From: Saprospiraceae bacterium UBA7687
GTDB taxonomy: Bacteria > Bacteroidota > Bacteroidia > Chitinophagales > Saprospiraceae
Assembly (NCBI GenBank): GCA_002482845.1
Contig: DLGT01000072.1
Location: forward strand, 23,626 to 87,625
DNA length: 64,000 nt
Reading direction: 5' to 3'
Shown here piece after piece: positions 16,392-25,884 of this stretch (positions within the stretch are counted from its first letter, which is position 1; each line of letters opens with the position of its first letter). Under the pieces are notes generated by a model. It was not told the origin of the DNA, searched no databases, and saw only the letters and a program-made list of their open reading frames with translations. Both the position numbers and the translations under genes were made by a program.

Positions 16392-17269
16392 CCAATATGA
16401 TTAGCACTTGTATCTCTCAAATCTTCAAAAAAATAACATTCTAAACTTGGCGTATAAAAAATGTGGTCGTAAGGCATTTTGAAAGTAGAAGGATTGACGT
16501 TCCGTCTGCTATTTAGAAGACTTGTTTTGTTCCGAAATGAAATGATATCATGAGACCAATACACTTGATTAAACTCACCCATTACGATCAGGTTTTCTTT
16601 AACTTCATTTATAGATTTCTCTAGATCCAAAATTTGCTGCCTAGCTATTAAGGTCGAATTTTTGTCTAATGCGGGTGTCAGATATGCTGAAAAAATAGTA
16701 AATACATTTTCTTCTTTTTGCACTTTGACAACAATATTTGGTATACCTTGATGCTCTAGGATTTCAGAATTTATGATTTTATACTTCGAATAAACAGCTT
16801 TCCCATAAAGATCCATTCTAACCGCCTTAAATGAATATGGAAATGACTCCGATATTAATGGAATTATATTTCCCCAATCGGGTGTATATTCCTGAAAAGA
16901 AACAACTTCGATATCAGGATTATTTAATACTTTGATGACATCTTTTACATCGGTGATTAAACTTAAATTGAGATGCGCTACGGATAGCCTTATCTGATCG
17001 TTAATATTGGGATCTTTTAGCTCTGTGTTTGAAGCATTTTTTAGAAATATAGTGAGCATTGCCGCGCAACCGAAACTAGTAAAAAGAACTGTGTCATTAC
17101 CTATAATCAATCCAATAAGTCCTGAAACGATTAGAAAAAATAGAAAATGTACTAAATAATCTTGCAAACTTGTAAACAACCCAAAGGATGGTATAAATAC
17201 AGCAGTCACGGTAAGTAATACAAGAACCACCGCTATTATTTTATTTCCTATATGTAAGACACTCCTCAT
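16361..17269 (-). CDS. Membrane-anchored endonuclease/exonuclease/phosphatase-fold protein with altered active site
   Basis: A 302-residue protein with three N-terminal hydrophobic segments (about residues 10-30, 37-55 and 60-77) and a C-terminal EEP domain. EEP landmarks are present: AHLNLSL near residue 96, VVSFQEYTPDW with the metal-binding Glu, and DHIFYTP. Two usually invariant motifs differ: GDFN is GEFN (VMGEFNQVYW) and the closing SDH is SANH (TSANHIGCRG). The expected activity, phosphodiester hydrolysis of nucleic acid or lipid headgroups, may therefore be weak or lost. It lies directly upstream of the ElaA-like gene and downstream of the LTD protein, both on the same strand. Confidence 0.75.
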   Translation of the reverse strand: MRSVLHIGNKIIAVVLVLLTVTAVFIPSFGLFTSLQDYLVHFLFFLIVSGLIGLIIGNDTVLFTSFGCAAMLTIFLKNASNTELKDPNINDQIRLSVAHLNLSLITDVKDVIKVLNNPDIEVVSFQEYTPDWGNIIPLISESFPYSFKAVRMDLYGKAVYSKYKIINSEILEHQGIPNIVVKVQKEENVFTIFSAYLTPALDKNSTLIARQQILDLEKSINEVKENLIVMGEFNQVYWSHDIISFRNKTSLLNSRRNVNPSTFKMPYDHIFYTPSLECYFFEDLRDTSANHIGCRGAFQLKK

Positions 17270-17298
17270 AACACCACAACTTTCTAATCTTCTTTATC

Positions 17299-19140
17299 TC
17301 ACAGATTGCCTCCTACTACAACCACGTTTTTAAACTCTTTAATATCTCCATCAGGATGAAATAATCTAGTGGCTATGATATACATGCCCATTCTAATAAT
17401 ATTGCCTTCCCCATCTACACCATCCCACTTTATTGAACCTTCTGACCCTAGAAGAGTATTATTTTCTAAATTTAAGGTAGGAAAACCTTCTGAATCATAT
17501 ATTTTTATGGTAGCTAAATAACCTGATTTATCTAATTTGTAATTTAACAACAAAAAATCATCTGTACCATCACCGTTAGGAGAAATTACTTTTTTATCTG
17601 CCGTGAAGCCAAATGATGCATTTGGGTCTTCTACCTGGCCATTTGAGTTTTTGTATCCAGGAGTTGCAAATAACACTTGCTGAGAAGCTGAGTGCCAATT
17701 ATTAGCATCATTTGATGGACCTTTTAAACTTATTCTCTCTAGGCTTACTCCTTTTGTTTCATCTAATAATGCAAAATGAAAATCTTCCTGATAATCAAAG
17801 GAATCTATAGTAACTTCCTGATTTCCCATCATACTCGCTATGGTAATATTTGCATCACTTACATTGAGAGAAGGTAACGTAGCTTGGATAAAACGAGATT
17901 CTTTTGGTACACCATAAGTGGTCTTTAAAAAAGCGGTATCTTGACAGATAGCTGTGTATTGCGTCGGTTTTAGTATTAATGAGGTAGCTATTGTTTTAGC
18001 TTGGTTGTTTTGTGTATTACGTATGACAAGACCATCCACAGCAATAAATTTTGTAGATTTATTATAGATTTCAATAAAATCTGCACCACCTAAATATGGG
18101 TCGGTAAGTACTTCAGTCACTATCAAATCACCTTTCAACGGTTTGGTCGCAAAGACAAAATCCTTCTTAGATTCGATATTATTAGCACTTTTGTCTTTTA
18201 CACCATTTGCCGTCAAAGTATAAATGATACCACTTAAAATCTTATTGTTTATATAAAAGAGATTTACAGTATTAGGTGTAGTTGTTGAAAACAAAATTTG
18301 ATCAGGCCGACCCAAGCTATTATTTACTGTATAATTACTTGTATTTTGGGCAGATACTTCTTCAAGTGATTCAGAAAAAATAACTTTTAATTCAGAATCA
18401 TTTATGACTTCCACACTCACTATTTCTGGAGCAATAGTATCTCTTTCTATGGTTTTGATACTGATGTCATCATAAAAAAACTTGTCAGACCTTGTTGCAG
18501 TGTATTTACAGTAGATTCCAAAATACATAGAATCAGGCAACGAAAAATCTGAGTCTACAAACACCAAATCATCTTCAAATAGTGTGGTGCCTTCATAATC
18601 TGAACCCATTGTCCATAACCCGTCTCTATATATTTTTATTTGAATGCGTCCTTCAGCAGGGTCAGAACTGATAGCTCCCATAGTCGCTGAAGACATCAAT
18701 GAAGGTACCCCTTCAGTAAGTTTCCAGACTTGAATCGCATCATTAGAACCATTTTCACCTAATCTGAGATAGTAACCATTTGCTATGCTTTCGACAGGAT
18801 TATCAATAAAAAGGTAGATTTTACTGAAGTTGTCATTAGAAGGCGCAAACTGAAGTTTAAAGTACAAATCTAGCTGAATACTATCAGGAGGTACTGCATA
18901 TTGTGTATAAATATATGACTCTCCAGCTCCAGTAGTGTTTAGTTGCAGCTGTCCCGATGCATTCACTTTAAATCTACTCACATCACCTTGCCATAATGGG
19001 TCGGTCAGATTTCCATTGCTAAAGTCAAGTTTCAATTGACTTTGTCCAGCAATTGTCAATAAAACTAAAAAAGCCGTTATAAAATATCTTGTCTTTAATG
19101 AGTATACATTTATAAATGAAAGCATATCTTTGCGGTTCAT
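17299..19140 (-). CDS. Secreted lamin-tail-domain protein with gliding/T9SS-type C-terminus
   Basis: A 613-residue exported protein. A signal peptide (about residues 18-34, ending AGQSQ) is preceded by a charged N-terminus, so the true start may be the internal Met6. Residues 35-230 form a beta-sandwich-like region, 235-330 an Ig-like domain (IAPEIVSVEVINDSELKVIF), and about 335-490 a lamin-tail domain (GDLIVTEVLTDPYLGGADFIEIYN). The end (about 510-613) has VISPNGDGTDDFLLLNY and WDGVDGEGNIIRMGMYI, a FlgD/CHU_C-like module typical of type IX secreted proteins. A surface or adhesive role is inferred. Its -7 box is at 19226-19233. Confidence 0.8.
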   Translation of the reverse strand: MNRKDMLSFINVYSLKTRYFITAFLVLLTIAGQSQLKLDFSNGNLTDPLWQGDVSRFKVNASGQLQLNTTGAGESYIYTQYAVPPDSIQLDLYFKLQFAPSNDNFSKIYLFIDNPVESIANGYYLRLGENGSNDAIQVWKLTEGVPSLMSSATMGAISSDPAEGRIQIKIYRDGLWTMGSDYEGTTLFEDDLVFVDSDFSLPDSMYFGIYCKYTATRSDKFFYDDISIKTIERDTIAPEIVSVEVINDSELKVIFSESLEEVSAQNTSNYTVNNSLGRPDQILFSTTTPNTVNLFYINNKILSGIIYTLTANGVKDKSANNIESKKDFVFATKPLKGDLIVTEVLTDPYLGGADFIEIYNKSTKFIAVDGLVIRNTQNNQAKTIATSLILKPTQYTAICQDTAFLKTTYGVPKESRFIQATLPSLNVSDANITIASMMGNQEVTIDSFDYQEDFHFALLDETKGVSLERISLKGPSNDANNWHSASQQVLFATPGYKNSNGQVEDPNASFGFTADKKVISPNGDGTDDFLLLNYKLDKSGYLATIKIYDSEGFPTLNLENNTLLGSEGSIKWDGVDGEGNIIRMGMYIIATRLFHPDGDIKEFKNVVVVGGNL

Positions 19141-19597
19141 ATTGTTTAGTTGTTTAAAGATTCAGTTTTTTGACCGCTATCCTTAATTTTACAGGTAGTC
19201 TTTATAACTTTCCTGTATTCGAAAGCAAATATAGAAATAAAGAGCGAATTTCTTTTTATCAAAGGATATTAAGACAAAAAAAAGTGTTAAATATTTGATT
19301 TCTGTTGTTATTCGGACTTTTTAAAACGAAAGTAAAGTGACAATTTGGATATACTAAATGCACCTAAAAATAGGCACAAATGTTATTGAGATTCATGTCT
19401 TCTGTAGTATTTGAAGCTGACCAAAGTCATATAGTCAAATCTAATGAATACGAGACTAGGATGATATCTTTACATTTTCACTTTTTAGAGTTAAATTCTT
19501 AAGATGATCTTTTATATTCGCTAAAATCTTTTCAAATCAAATGATACACATCGTCAATATTTAATTTATTTAGTTTTTTTAATCAAAATACAATTTA
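19141..19597. other. Intergenic region between the LTD gene and asd
   Basis: A 457-base divergent spacer. It holds the minus-strand -7 box at 19226-19233 and AT-rich sequence. TATCTTTA near 19465 is one base off the -7 consensus on the plus strand and could serve asd, which would then have a leader of about 120 bases. No small gene or clear hairpin was seen. Confidence 0.5.
19226..19233 (-). promoter_or_regulatory. -7 promoter box of the LTD protein gene
   Basis: The minus strand reads TATATTTG, matching TAnnTTTG, 86 bases before the ATG at 19140. Confidence 0.5.
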
Positions 19598-20596
19598 ATG
19601 AAAGTTGCCGTAGTAGGAGCGACTGGTCTTGTAGGCCGAGTAATGAATGAAGTCTTGGAAGAATTTAACTTCCCTATCACCGAATATATACCTGTAGCAT
19701 CAAGTAGGTCAGTAGGTTTACTCGTAACTTATATGGGCAAGGAATACCCAATAGTAAGTATGCAAGATGCTGTAGACATGGTACCAGATATTGCCATTTT
19801 TTCAGCAGGAGGAAGTACATCCCTAGAATGGGCGCCAAAGTTTGCAGAAAAAGGAACGGTGGTCATAGACAATTCAAGTGCATGGAGAATGGATCCATCT
19901 AAGAAACTTATAGTGCCTGAAGTCAATGCAGATACTTTGACAAAAGAAGACAAAATCATTGCTAACCCAAATTGCTCTACCATACAAATGGTCGTAGCTC
20001 TGGCACCACTTCATAAAAAATATGGTATCAAGAGACTAGTGATCTCTACTTATCAGTCATTTACTGGCACAGGTGCAAAAGCTGTGGCTCAATATGAATC
20101 CGAAAAAGCAGGTGCTAAACCAGAGAAGGCAGATATGGCATATCATTATCAAATATACGAAAATGCCATTCCACAATGCGACGTATTCTTAGATAATTTA
20201 TATACTAAGGAAGAAATGAAACTGGTACACGAAACAAAAAAGATTTTAGGAGATGACACGCTTCGTATTACAGCAACTGCCGTAAGAATACCTGTCAATG
20301 GTGGTCACTCTGAATCTGTAAATATAGAATTTCACCATCCATTTGAGTTGGATGAAGTGAATAAGGTTTTAGAAGATGCAGAAGGTATTGTAGTGCTAGA
20401 TGATCCAGATAGCTTTCAATATCCAATGCCACTTTATGCAAAAAACAAAAACGATGTTTTTGTAGGTAGAATTAGGAGAGATGAGTCTGTAGACAATGGG
20501 CTCAACTTGTGGATCGTAGCAGACAATTTAAGAAAAGGTGCCGCCACCAATGCAGTCCAGATTGCAGAATATCTGGTAAAACACCATTTAGTTTAA
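19598..20596 (+). CDS. asd: Aspartate-semialdehyde dehydrogenase
   Basis: A 332-residue NADPH-dependent enzyme reducing aspartyl phosphate to aspartate semialdehyde, the branch point to lysine/diaminopimelate, threonine and methionine. It has the nucleotide-binding GATGLVGRV (residues 7-15), FSAGGSTSLEWAPKF, the catalytic NPNCSTIQ with Cys near residue 127, QSFTGTGAKA and RIPVNGGHSE with the substrate-binding His. Length equals that of the Gram-positive-type enzyme (about 330). It is followed after 60 bases by the coiled-coil protein gene on the same strand. Confidence 0.96.
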   Translation: MKVAVVGATGLVGRVMNEVLEEFNFPITEYIPVASSRSVGLLVTYMGKEYPIVSMQDAVDMVPDIAIFSAGGSTSLEWAPKFAEKGTVVIDNSSAWRMDPSKKLIVPEVNADTLTKEDKIIANPNCSTIQMVVALAPLHKKYGIKRLVISTYQSFTGTGAKAVAQYESEKAGAKPEKADMAYHYQIYENAIPQCDVFLDNLYTKEEMKLVHETKKILGDDTLRITATAVRIPVNGGHSESVNIEFHHPFELDEVNKVLEDAEGIVVLDDPDSFQYPMPLYAKNKNDVFVGRIRRDESVDNGLNLWIVADNLRKGAATNAVQIAEYLVKHHLV

Positions 20597-20656
20597 CATT
20601 TGATTTATTACATTTTTAATTAACGATTTTATTAGTTTATTTAATTACACCGTATC

Positions 20657-22441
20657 ATGAGACGTAAGTTAGTACTTTGGGGATCCAATGCAAAAGATGA
20701 AAAAATGCTTGTAGCATTGGAATTATTGGAGAAGGAAAATGTAGTACATATCTACACATTTCCAGAATCTATCGCAACGCAAGAATTAGATGATAATTTA
20801 TCCAAAAAATGGAAAGATGACATCGAAGTAGAGTTTCCAGCAGGTTATACCAAAATTGAGCGCAAGCTATCTGTTTCTGATAGTTTATTGCCAGATGACA
20901 TCAAAGTAGAAAGACCTGATCTGATCACAAGAGCTCAGGCAGAATGGCACTTTGTGGTCTTATCTTCCAAGCTCTATGGAATGTACAAAGCTGAAATGGA
21001 AGAATTTAAAGAAAAGATTGATGCATTGACCAATTATGACAAATCTGTTTGGGATGAATTGGTAAATTTTTGGTCAAAAGTTCAAGATCAAGTCAATGAA
21101 AAAAACCTTTTCAGAGAGCATGGTGCTGCTTTGCGCGAAAAGTCAAACAGCCTTTTTGAGAAATTGAAAGAACTCAAGAAGTCATTTGAATCAGAATTCG
21201 AGACTCAGTCTAAAAAATATATGGATAGTTTTAGTGATGAACTGAACCAAATCGAAGAAAAAATCGAAAAAGGTTTAGGATTAGCACCACTATTCGAAGA
21301 TCTTAAAAAGATTCAACAGAAAATAAAAGATTTCCAATTCACTAGAAAAGATAGGGATAATCTTTGGAATAAAATAGATGACACCTTCAAAAAACTGAAG
21401 GAGAAAAGAGGAAATGCAGGTGGAAGTCCACAAGGCAATAATGAACTAGCTAGAACTGAAGCTAGATATAAAGGCTTACTTGGTGCCATCCAAAAGATGG
21501 AGAGTTCTGTTAATTTTGATCAAAAAGATCTTGATTATGAATCCAAAAGAGCCGCTAATAGTGATGGTCAGCTAGAGTCTCAATTGAGACAAGCAAAAAT
21601 TAATATGATTGCAGAGCGTATCAAATCAAAACAAGAAAAGATTGATGATATGCAAAAGACCAAATTGGAATTAGAGGCTAAGATGGAGAGAGAAAAGAAA
21701 AAAGCCATTAAAGTCGAAAAACAAGAAAAGCTAGACGAAGCTAAAGAAGTAGTAAAACAAAAAATAGCTTCTGGAATCACTGAAAATGCCAAAGAATTGG
21801 ACAAAATGTCTGATAAACTCGAAAAAGCAGCTTCAGAACTGGTAAAAAAACCTGTGGCTAAAAGTGAAGGTTCCTTTTTAGACAAGCTTTCGGATTCTTT
21901 TGAAAATCTTGTGGAAGATGTTGTAGATACTGCAAAGGCAGTTGCTGAAGTTGTATCAGAAAAACTTGAAACAGCGATGGACAAAGCAGAAGACATGGCT
22001 GAAAAAGCAGAAGATAAGTTAGAAGATATCAAAGACAAAGCGGAAGACAAGTTTGATGATCTTAAAGATAAGGCAGACGATAAGTTTGTCGAGTTTAAAG
22101 ATGCTGCAAAAACTGCTTTTTCGGATATCAAAGAATCTACTGATAAGTTAGAAGATAAAGCTGAAGACAAAATTGATGCTATCAAAGATGACGCTGAAGT
22201 ATTAGGAGATAAGGTAGAAGACAAGTTTGAAAACATCAAGGATATAGTTGCTGAAAAGTTTGAAGAGCTTAAAGATGTAGCATCCACGACTTTTGAAAAT
22301 ATCAAGAATACCGTGTCAGAAAAATTAAGTGATAGCAAAGAAGATGTTGCTGAGGCTGCTGAATCAGTAGAGGAAGTAGTATCGGATACAACAGAAAAAG
22401 TTGAAGATGCTGTTGATGAAATCAAAAAAGACGAAGTATAA
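20657..22441 (+). CDS. Large charged coiled-coil protein with LEA-like C-terminal repeats
   Basis: A 594-residue cytosolic-type protein without signal or membrane segment. The N-terminal 110 residues (starting MRRKLVLWGSNAKDEK) look globular. Residues 115-260 contain helices of the DUF349 type (WDELVNFWSKVQDQ and LWNKIDDTFKKLKEKR). Residues 265-400 are a long Lys/Glu coiled coil. Residues 400-594 are tandem 11-residue-like repeats rich in A/E/D/K (KAEDMAEKAEDKLED, KADDKFVEFKDAAKTAF), as in late-embryogenesis-abundant and apolipoprotein-like stress proteins. Membrane or protein protection under stress is inference. A strong terminator follows directly (22473-22507), so transcription ends here. 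Confidence 0.8.
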   Translation: MRRKLVLWGSNAKDEKMLVALELLEKENVVHIYTFPESIATQELDDNLSKKWKDDIEVEFPAGYTKIERKLSVSDSLLPDDIKVERPDLITRAQAEWHFVVLSSKLYGMYKAEMEEFKEKIDALTNYDKSVWDELVNFWSKVQDQVNEKNLFREHGAALREKSNSLFEKLKELKKSFESEFETQSKKYMDSFSDELNQIEEKIEKGLGLAPLFEDLKKIQQKIKDFQFTRKDRDNLWNKIDDTFKKLKEKRGNAGGSPQGNNELARTEARYKGLLGAIQKMESSVNFDQKDLDYESKRAANSDGQLESQLRQAKINMIAERIKSKQEKIDDMQKTKLELEAKMEREKKKAIKVEKQEKLDEAKEVVKQKIASGITENAKELDKMSDKLEKAASELVKKPVAKSEGSFLDKLSDSFENLVEDVVDTAKAVAEVVSEKLETAMDKAEDMAEKAEDKLEDIKDKAEDKFDDLKDKADDKFVEFKDAAKTAFSDIKESTDKLEDKAEDKIDAIKDDAEVLGDKVEDKFENIKDIVAEKFEELKDVASTTFENIKNTVSEKLSDSKEDVAEAAESVEEVVSDTTEKVEDAVDEIKKDEV

Positions 22442-22472
22442 TATTCTTTGTTTTCATCCAATAAAAAAAATT

Positions 22473-22507
22473 AAGGCAGAGATCATCGGATGGTCTCTGC
22501 CTTTTTT
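22473..22507 (+). terminator. Rho-independent terminator after the coiled-coil protein gene
   Basis: The stem AAGGCAGAGA pairs with TCTCTGCCTT around an 11-base loop, with a run of T residues directly after. It lies 32 bases after the stop codon at 22441. Confidence 0.9.
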
Positions 22508-22569
22508 ATAAAAAGTTCATGTGCTTACGTATGATTTTAAATATTTTGGCTTCTTAGTATTGTGATTGT

Positions 22570-22604
22570 AAAAAAGCGGGACCGAATTAGCATTCGAATC
22601 CCGC
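22570..22604 (-). terminator. Hairpin with U-tract reading on the minus strand (orphan terminator)
   Basis: Read on the minus strand, GCGGGA pairs with TCCCGC and CGAAT with ATTCG, followed by six T. This is a convincing intrinsic terminator, but no minus-strand gene ends here; the nearest upstream one on that strand stops at 24583. It may end an antisense or small RNA. It is not a tRNA, although TTCGAATCCCGC recalls a T-arm. Confidence 0.45.
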
Positions 22605-22749
22605 ATAACCCCAAAAAACCAATTGAAAACAATTTACGTTTACTACTCCACTTTTGGAACAATTTATGTATTTTATCAATTTCTATTCTTGAGACGAACA
22701 ATTTCCAAAAAATCACATATTTTGATTGTAAAATTGTAAAAAATAAATT

Positions 22750-24120
22750 TTGAAAGTAAAAACCAGCTTTTTTTGTAATAATTGTGGATCAGAGTCGCCA
22801 AAGTGGATTGGAAAATGTCCTTCATGCAATGAATGGAATACCTACATAGAAGAAGTCATAGATAAAAAATCTGCAAAATCTGACACTGAAAAAGTGTGGC
22901 GAGATCCACATAAGGAAAAAGTCACACCCAAAAAACTGGATGATGTCTCAGCGCTTTCATCGCATAGAATAAATACATATGATTCTGAATTAAACAGAGC
23001 GTTAGGTGGAGGTTTGGTTTCAGGGTCCATCATTTTAGTTGGTGGTCAACCTGGCATCGGAAAATCTACCTTGTTATTACAACTGGCACTTAGACAACAG
23101 AAAAAAGTATTGTATGTATCTGGCGAAGAAAGTGAAGAACAGATCAAAATGCGCGCTGATAGAGTAGGACACAAAAATCCAGAATGTTATATTTACACGG
23201 AAGTAAATGTCAATAATCTCCTCAAAGAAGCCAATAAACTTCAGCCCGAGATCATAATCATAGATTCCATACAGACACTCATTAGTCCATATATTGAAAG
23301 TACTCCTGGTAGTATCTCTCAAGTTCGTGAGTGCACAGGCGAACTACAACGTTATGCCAAAGAAACCAATATTCCTATCTTCATCATTGGTCACATTACA
23401 AAGGAAGGTGGTATTGCTGGCCCTAAACTTTTAGAACATATTGTAGACGTGGTATTACAATTTGAAGGAGACCAACATTATGCTTACCGAATTCTCAGAA
23501 CACTCAAAAACAGGTTTGGATCTACGGATGAGATAGGCATTTATGCAATGGATGCTTTTGGTTTAAGAGAAATCACTAACCCATCTGAACTATTAATTTC
23601 ACCAAACGATGACAAGCTTAGCGGTAGCGCCATAGCTGCATCAGTGGAAGGTCTCAGGCCTCTGCTCATTGAAACCCAAGCGCTAGTAAGTCCTGCTATC
23701 TATGGTACACCACAGCGATCTGCCACAGGATTTGATCTTAGACGATTGTCAATGTTGCTTGCTGTCTTAGAAAAAAGATGTGGGCTTCCCTTTGGTCAAA
23801 ATGATGTTTTCCTGAACATTGCTGGTGGTATCAAAGTCACTGACCCTTCTATTGACCTCGCTGTTGTGTCTGCACTAATATCTTCATTACAAGATATTTA
23901 TGTCAGCAAAAAGATATGTTTTGCAGGTGAAGTCGGTCTTTCTGGTGAGATTCGTCCTGTGAGTAGAGCAGAACAAAGAATTCAGGAAGCTAGTAGATTG
24001 GGCTTCGAAACGATTTATATCTCTAAATACAAGTCCGACCTTGTGCAAGGCAAAAAATTTGATATCGAGATCAAAACCCTGACCAAAATTGATGATTTGC
24101 TCAATGAAGTATTTGCTTAA
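22750..24120 (+). CDS. radA: DNA repair protein RadA (Sms)
   Basis: A 456-residue RecA-like helicase that helps process recombination intermediates. N-terminal zinc finger CNNCG...CPSC (residues 9-26); Walker A GGQPGIGKST (about residues 98-107); Walker B region EIIIIDSIQT; the RadA-specific KNRFGSTDEIG motif; and a C-terminal Lon-like domain ending in GEVGLSGEIRPV. Translation seems to start at the TTG at 22750: no upstream ATG is in frame, and the first residues match family N-termini. The stop codon overlaps the ATG of the next gene by one base (TAATG), suggesting translational coupling. Confidence 0.95.
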   Translation: MKVKTSFFCNNCGSESPKWIGKCPSCNEWNTYIEEVIDKKSAKSDTEKVWRDPHKEKVTPKKLDDVSALSSHRINTYDSELNRALGGGLVSGSIILVGGQPGIGKSTLLLQLALRQQKKVLYVSGEESEEQIKMRADRVGHKNPECYIYTEVNVNNLLKEANKLQPEIIIIDSIQTLISPYIESTPGSISQVRECTGELQRYAKETNIPIFIIGHITKEGGIAGPKLLEHIVDVVLQFEGDQHYAYRILRTLKNRFGSTDEIGIYAMDAFGLREITNPSELLISPNDDKLSGSAIAASVEGLRPLLIETQALVSPAIYGTPQRSATGFDLRRLSMLLAVLEKRCGLPFGQNDVFLNIAGGIKVTDPSIDLAVVSALISSLQDIYVSKKICFAGEVGLSGEIRPVSRAEQRIQEASRLGFETIYISKYKSDLVQGKKFDIEIKTLTKIDDLLNEVFA

Positions 24121-24560
24121 TGGATAATCCACAGAATCTGATACAGCTTTCTCAAACGAACCCAATCATTTTGTATGATGGTGAATGTTATTTATGTGAC
24201 AATACTGTTCAGTTTATTCTAAAAAGAGACAGAAATAGCCTTTTTAGATTTTGTTCGCTTCAGGATGCCATTAGATATTCTGATTTATCCACTCTTCCTG
24301 ACATAGCAAACAAAAATTCAGTATTACTAATCCATAAAGGAATAATTTCTGAGAAAAGTGATGCTGTTGTAAACACCATGAAGCTACTTGGTGGATGGTT
24401 ATTTGGTCTAGGATATTTGTCGTCCATTTTGCCTAAATTTTTCGGAAACGCTATATATAACTTCATAGCTAGAAATAGGTACAGATGGTTTGGCAAAAGT
24501 GATACTTGTTTGATACCTAATCCTATGTACAAATCTCAGTTTCTAAACCTAGATCTATAA
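24120..24560 (+). CDS. DCC-family thiol-disulfide oxidoreductase-like protein
   Basis: A 146-residue member of the DCC (DUF393) family. The defining DGxCxxC motif is present in ILYDGECYLCDNTVQF at residues 17-32, followed by LKRDRNSLFRFCSLQ. Members have a thioredoxin-like fold and a presumed redox role that is poorly characterised. The ATG overlaps the radA stop by one base, so it is co-transcribed with radA. It converges on the M16 protease gene with a gap of 22 bases. Confidence 0.88.
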   Translation: MDNPQNLIQLSQTNPIILYDGECYLCDNTVQFILKRDRNSLFRFCSLQDAIRYSDLSTLPDIANKNSVLLIHKGIISEKSDAVVNTMKLLGGWLFGLGYLSSILPKFFGNAIYNFIARNRYRWFGKSDTCLIPNPMYKSQFLNLDL

Positions 24561-24582
24561 AGAGCGCTTAAAGACCATACCC

Positions 24583-25824
24583 TCAATTCTGTATAACCTT
24601 ATATATCAATTCATTACAATTTTCACGACGAAATACCTTTTGGGCTACTTTTCTAATATCTTCGGCAGTTACCTTTTGGTATCTTTCGGCTTCATCATTA
24701 ATCCACGCCGCATCACCCAAAACTTCAAAATAAGCTAGACTTATTGCTTTATTAAGTACACTCACTTCTGAAAAAACTAGGCTACTCTCCACACTATTTT
24801 TAAGTTTGGTAAGTTCTGATTCAGAAATCAATTCAGTTTTAAGAATTTCTAATTCTGCTTCAATCGCAGCTTTTGCTTGATCAAGTGTTACGCCTGGCAT
24901 CGTTTTGCCTTCAATTATAAATAGTCCTGGATCCGTTGTACCTGAAATAAAAGCATCTATGGTACTAAATAATTGCTGCTCTTTATATAATCTCTGATAA
25001 AATCTAGAAGACCTTCCATTGGATAAGACATCTGAAAGTAAGTCACATGCGTAATATTCATCTGAGAGTCGGCCAGCCATATGGAAAGCTTGATATATTG
25101 CGTCATGCGGGACATCCTGCTCAAGTACAACCTGTCTAAATTCTTCTTGAACAGGCTCATGGAGTATAGCTTGTTTTTGGTAATTTCCTGCTGGAATCTC
25201 TCCAAACCATTTTTCTGCAAGGTGTTTGCCCTTTTCTATGGTAACATTGCCTGCTAAAACAAGGACAGCATTATCTGGTCTATAATAATTATAAAAAAAC
25301 GCTTTCACCTGATCTAAATCTGCTTCCGATATGTGTGACATTTCTTTACCTATGGTAGGCCACTGATAAGGATGAATTTTATAAGCTAGTCTGCTCAAGT
25401 GGTGCCACATATCGCCGTAAGGTTCGTTTAAGCATGTTTCTTTAAACTCTTCGATAACGACTTTTTTTTGCGTCTGGAGTGATTTTTTGCTAAATTTCAG
25501 TTGTAACATTCTATCGGACTCCAACCATAATGCTGTTTCAATATTTTCAGCTGGTAAAATCTCATAAAAATTAGTCAAATCTGTATTGGTAAATGCATTA
25601 TTTTCACCACCTGCAGTTTGTATTGGGTCATCAAAATCAGGGATATTTATAGAGCCTCCAAACATCAAATGTTCAAATAAATGTGCAAAACCTGTATTGG
25701 TAGGTTCTTCATTTTTTGATCCTACATCATAGACTAGATTGACAGCTACCATCGGTGTAGACGTATCCTCATGGATGATGACTCGTAGCCCATTTTCTAA
25801 TTGAAATTTTACAAACTCTATCAC
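24583..25824 (-). CDS. M16-family zinc metallopeptidase (pitrilysin/insulinase-like)
   Basis: A 413-residue protein with the inverted zinc motif HLFEH (about residues 48-52) within GFAHLFEHLMFGGS, and the downstream helix with a candidate third ligand around TALWLESDRM. The M16_C domain starts near residue 165 (YRPDNAVLVLAGNV). It corresponds to one half of a two-domain M16 enzyme and resembles processing-peptidase-like M16B subunits. No signal peptide is visible. Translation starts at a GTG (25824-25822), since the family N-terminus (VKFQLENGLRVIIHED) begins right there. Confidence 0.9.
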   Translation of the reverse strand: MIEFVKFQLENGLRVIIHEDTSTPMVAVNLVYDVGSKNEEPTNTGFAHLFEHLMFGGSINIPDFDDPIQTAGGENNAFTNTDLTNFYEILPAENIETALWLESDRMLQLKFSKKSLQTQKKVVIEEFKETCLNEPYGDMWHHLSRLAYKIHPYQWPTIGKEMSHISEADLDQVKAFFYNYYRPDNAVLVLAGNVTIEKGKHLAEKWFGEIPAGNYQKQAILHEPVQEEFRQVVLEQDVPHDAIYQAFHMAGRLSDEYYACDLLSDVLSNGRSSRFYQRLYKEQQLFSTIDAFISGTTDPGLFIIEGKTMPGVTLDQAKAAIEAELEILKTELISESELTKLKNSVESSLVFSEVSVLNKAISLAYFEVLGDAAWINDEAERYQKVTAEDIRKVAQKVFRRENCNELIYKVIQN

Positions 25825-25884
25825 ACTTATTAATTATTATCTTGATTTAAATCTTATTGTTGTATTTCTTTGGGAAGTTTTCAA

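Noticed and set aside
21580..22461. Long Ser/Leu-rich open frame antisense to the coiled-coil gene
   Set aside because: It mirrors the A/E/D/K repeats on the other strand and shows no family, promoter or start context.
22576..22604. Possible tRNA 3' end (TTCGAATCCCGC)
   Set aside because: The 5' half of the T-stem, the anticodon and D arms and the CCA-side acceptor are missing; the segment folds better as a single terminator hairpin.
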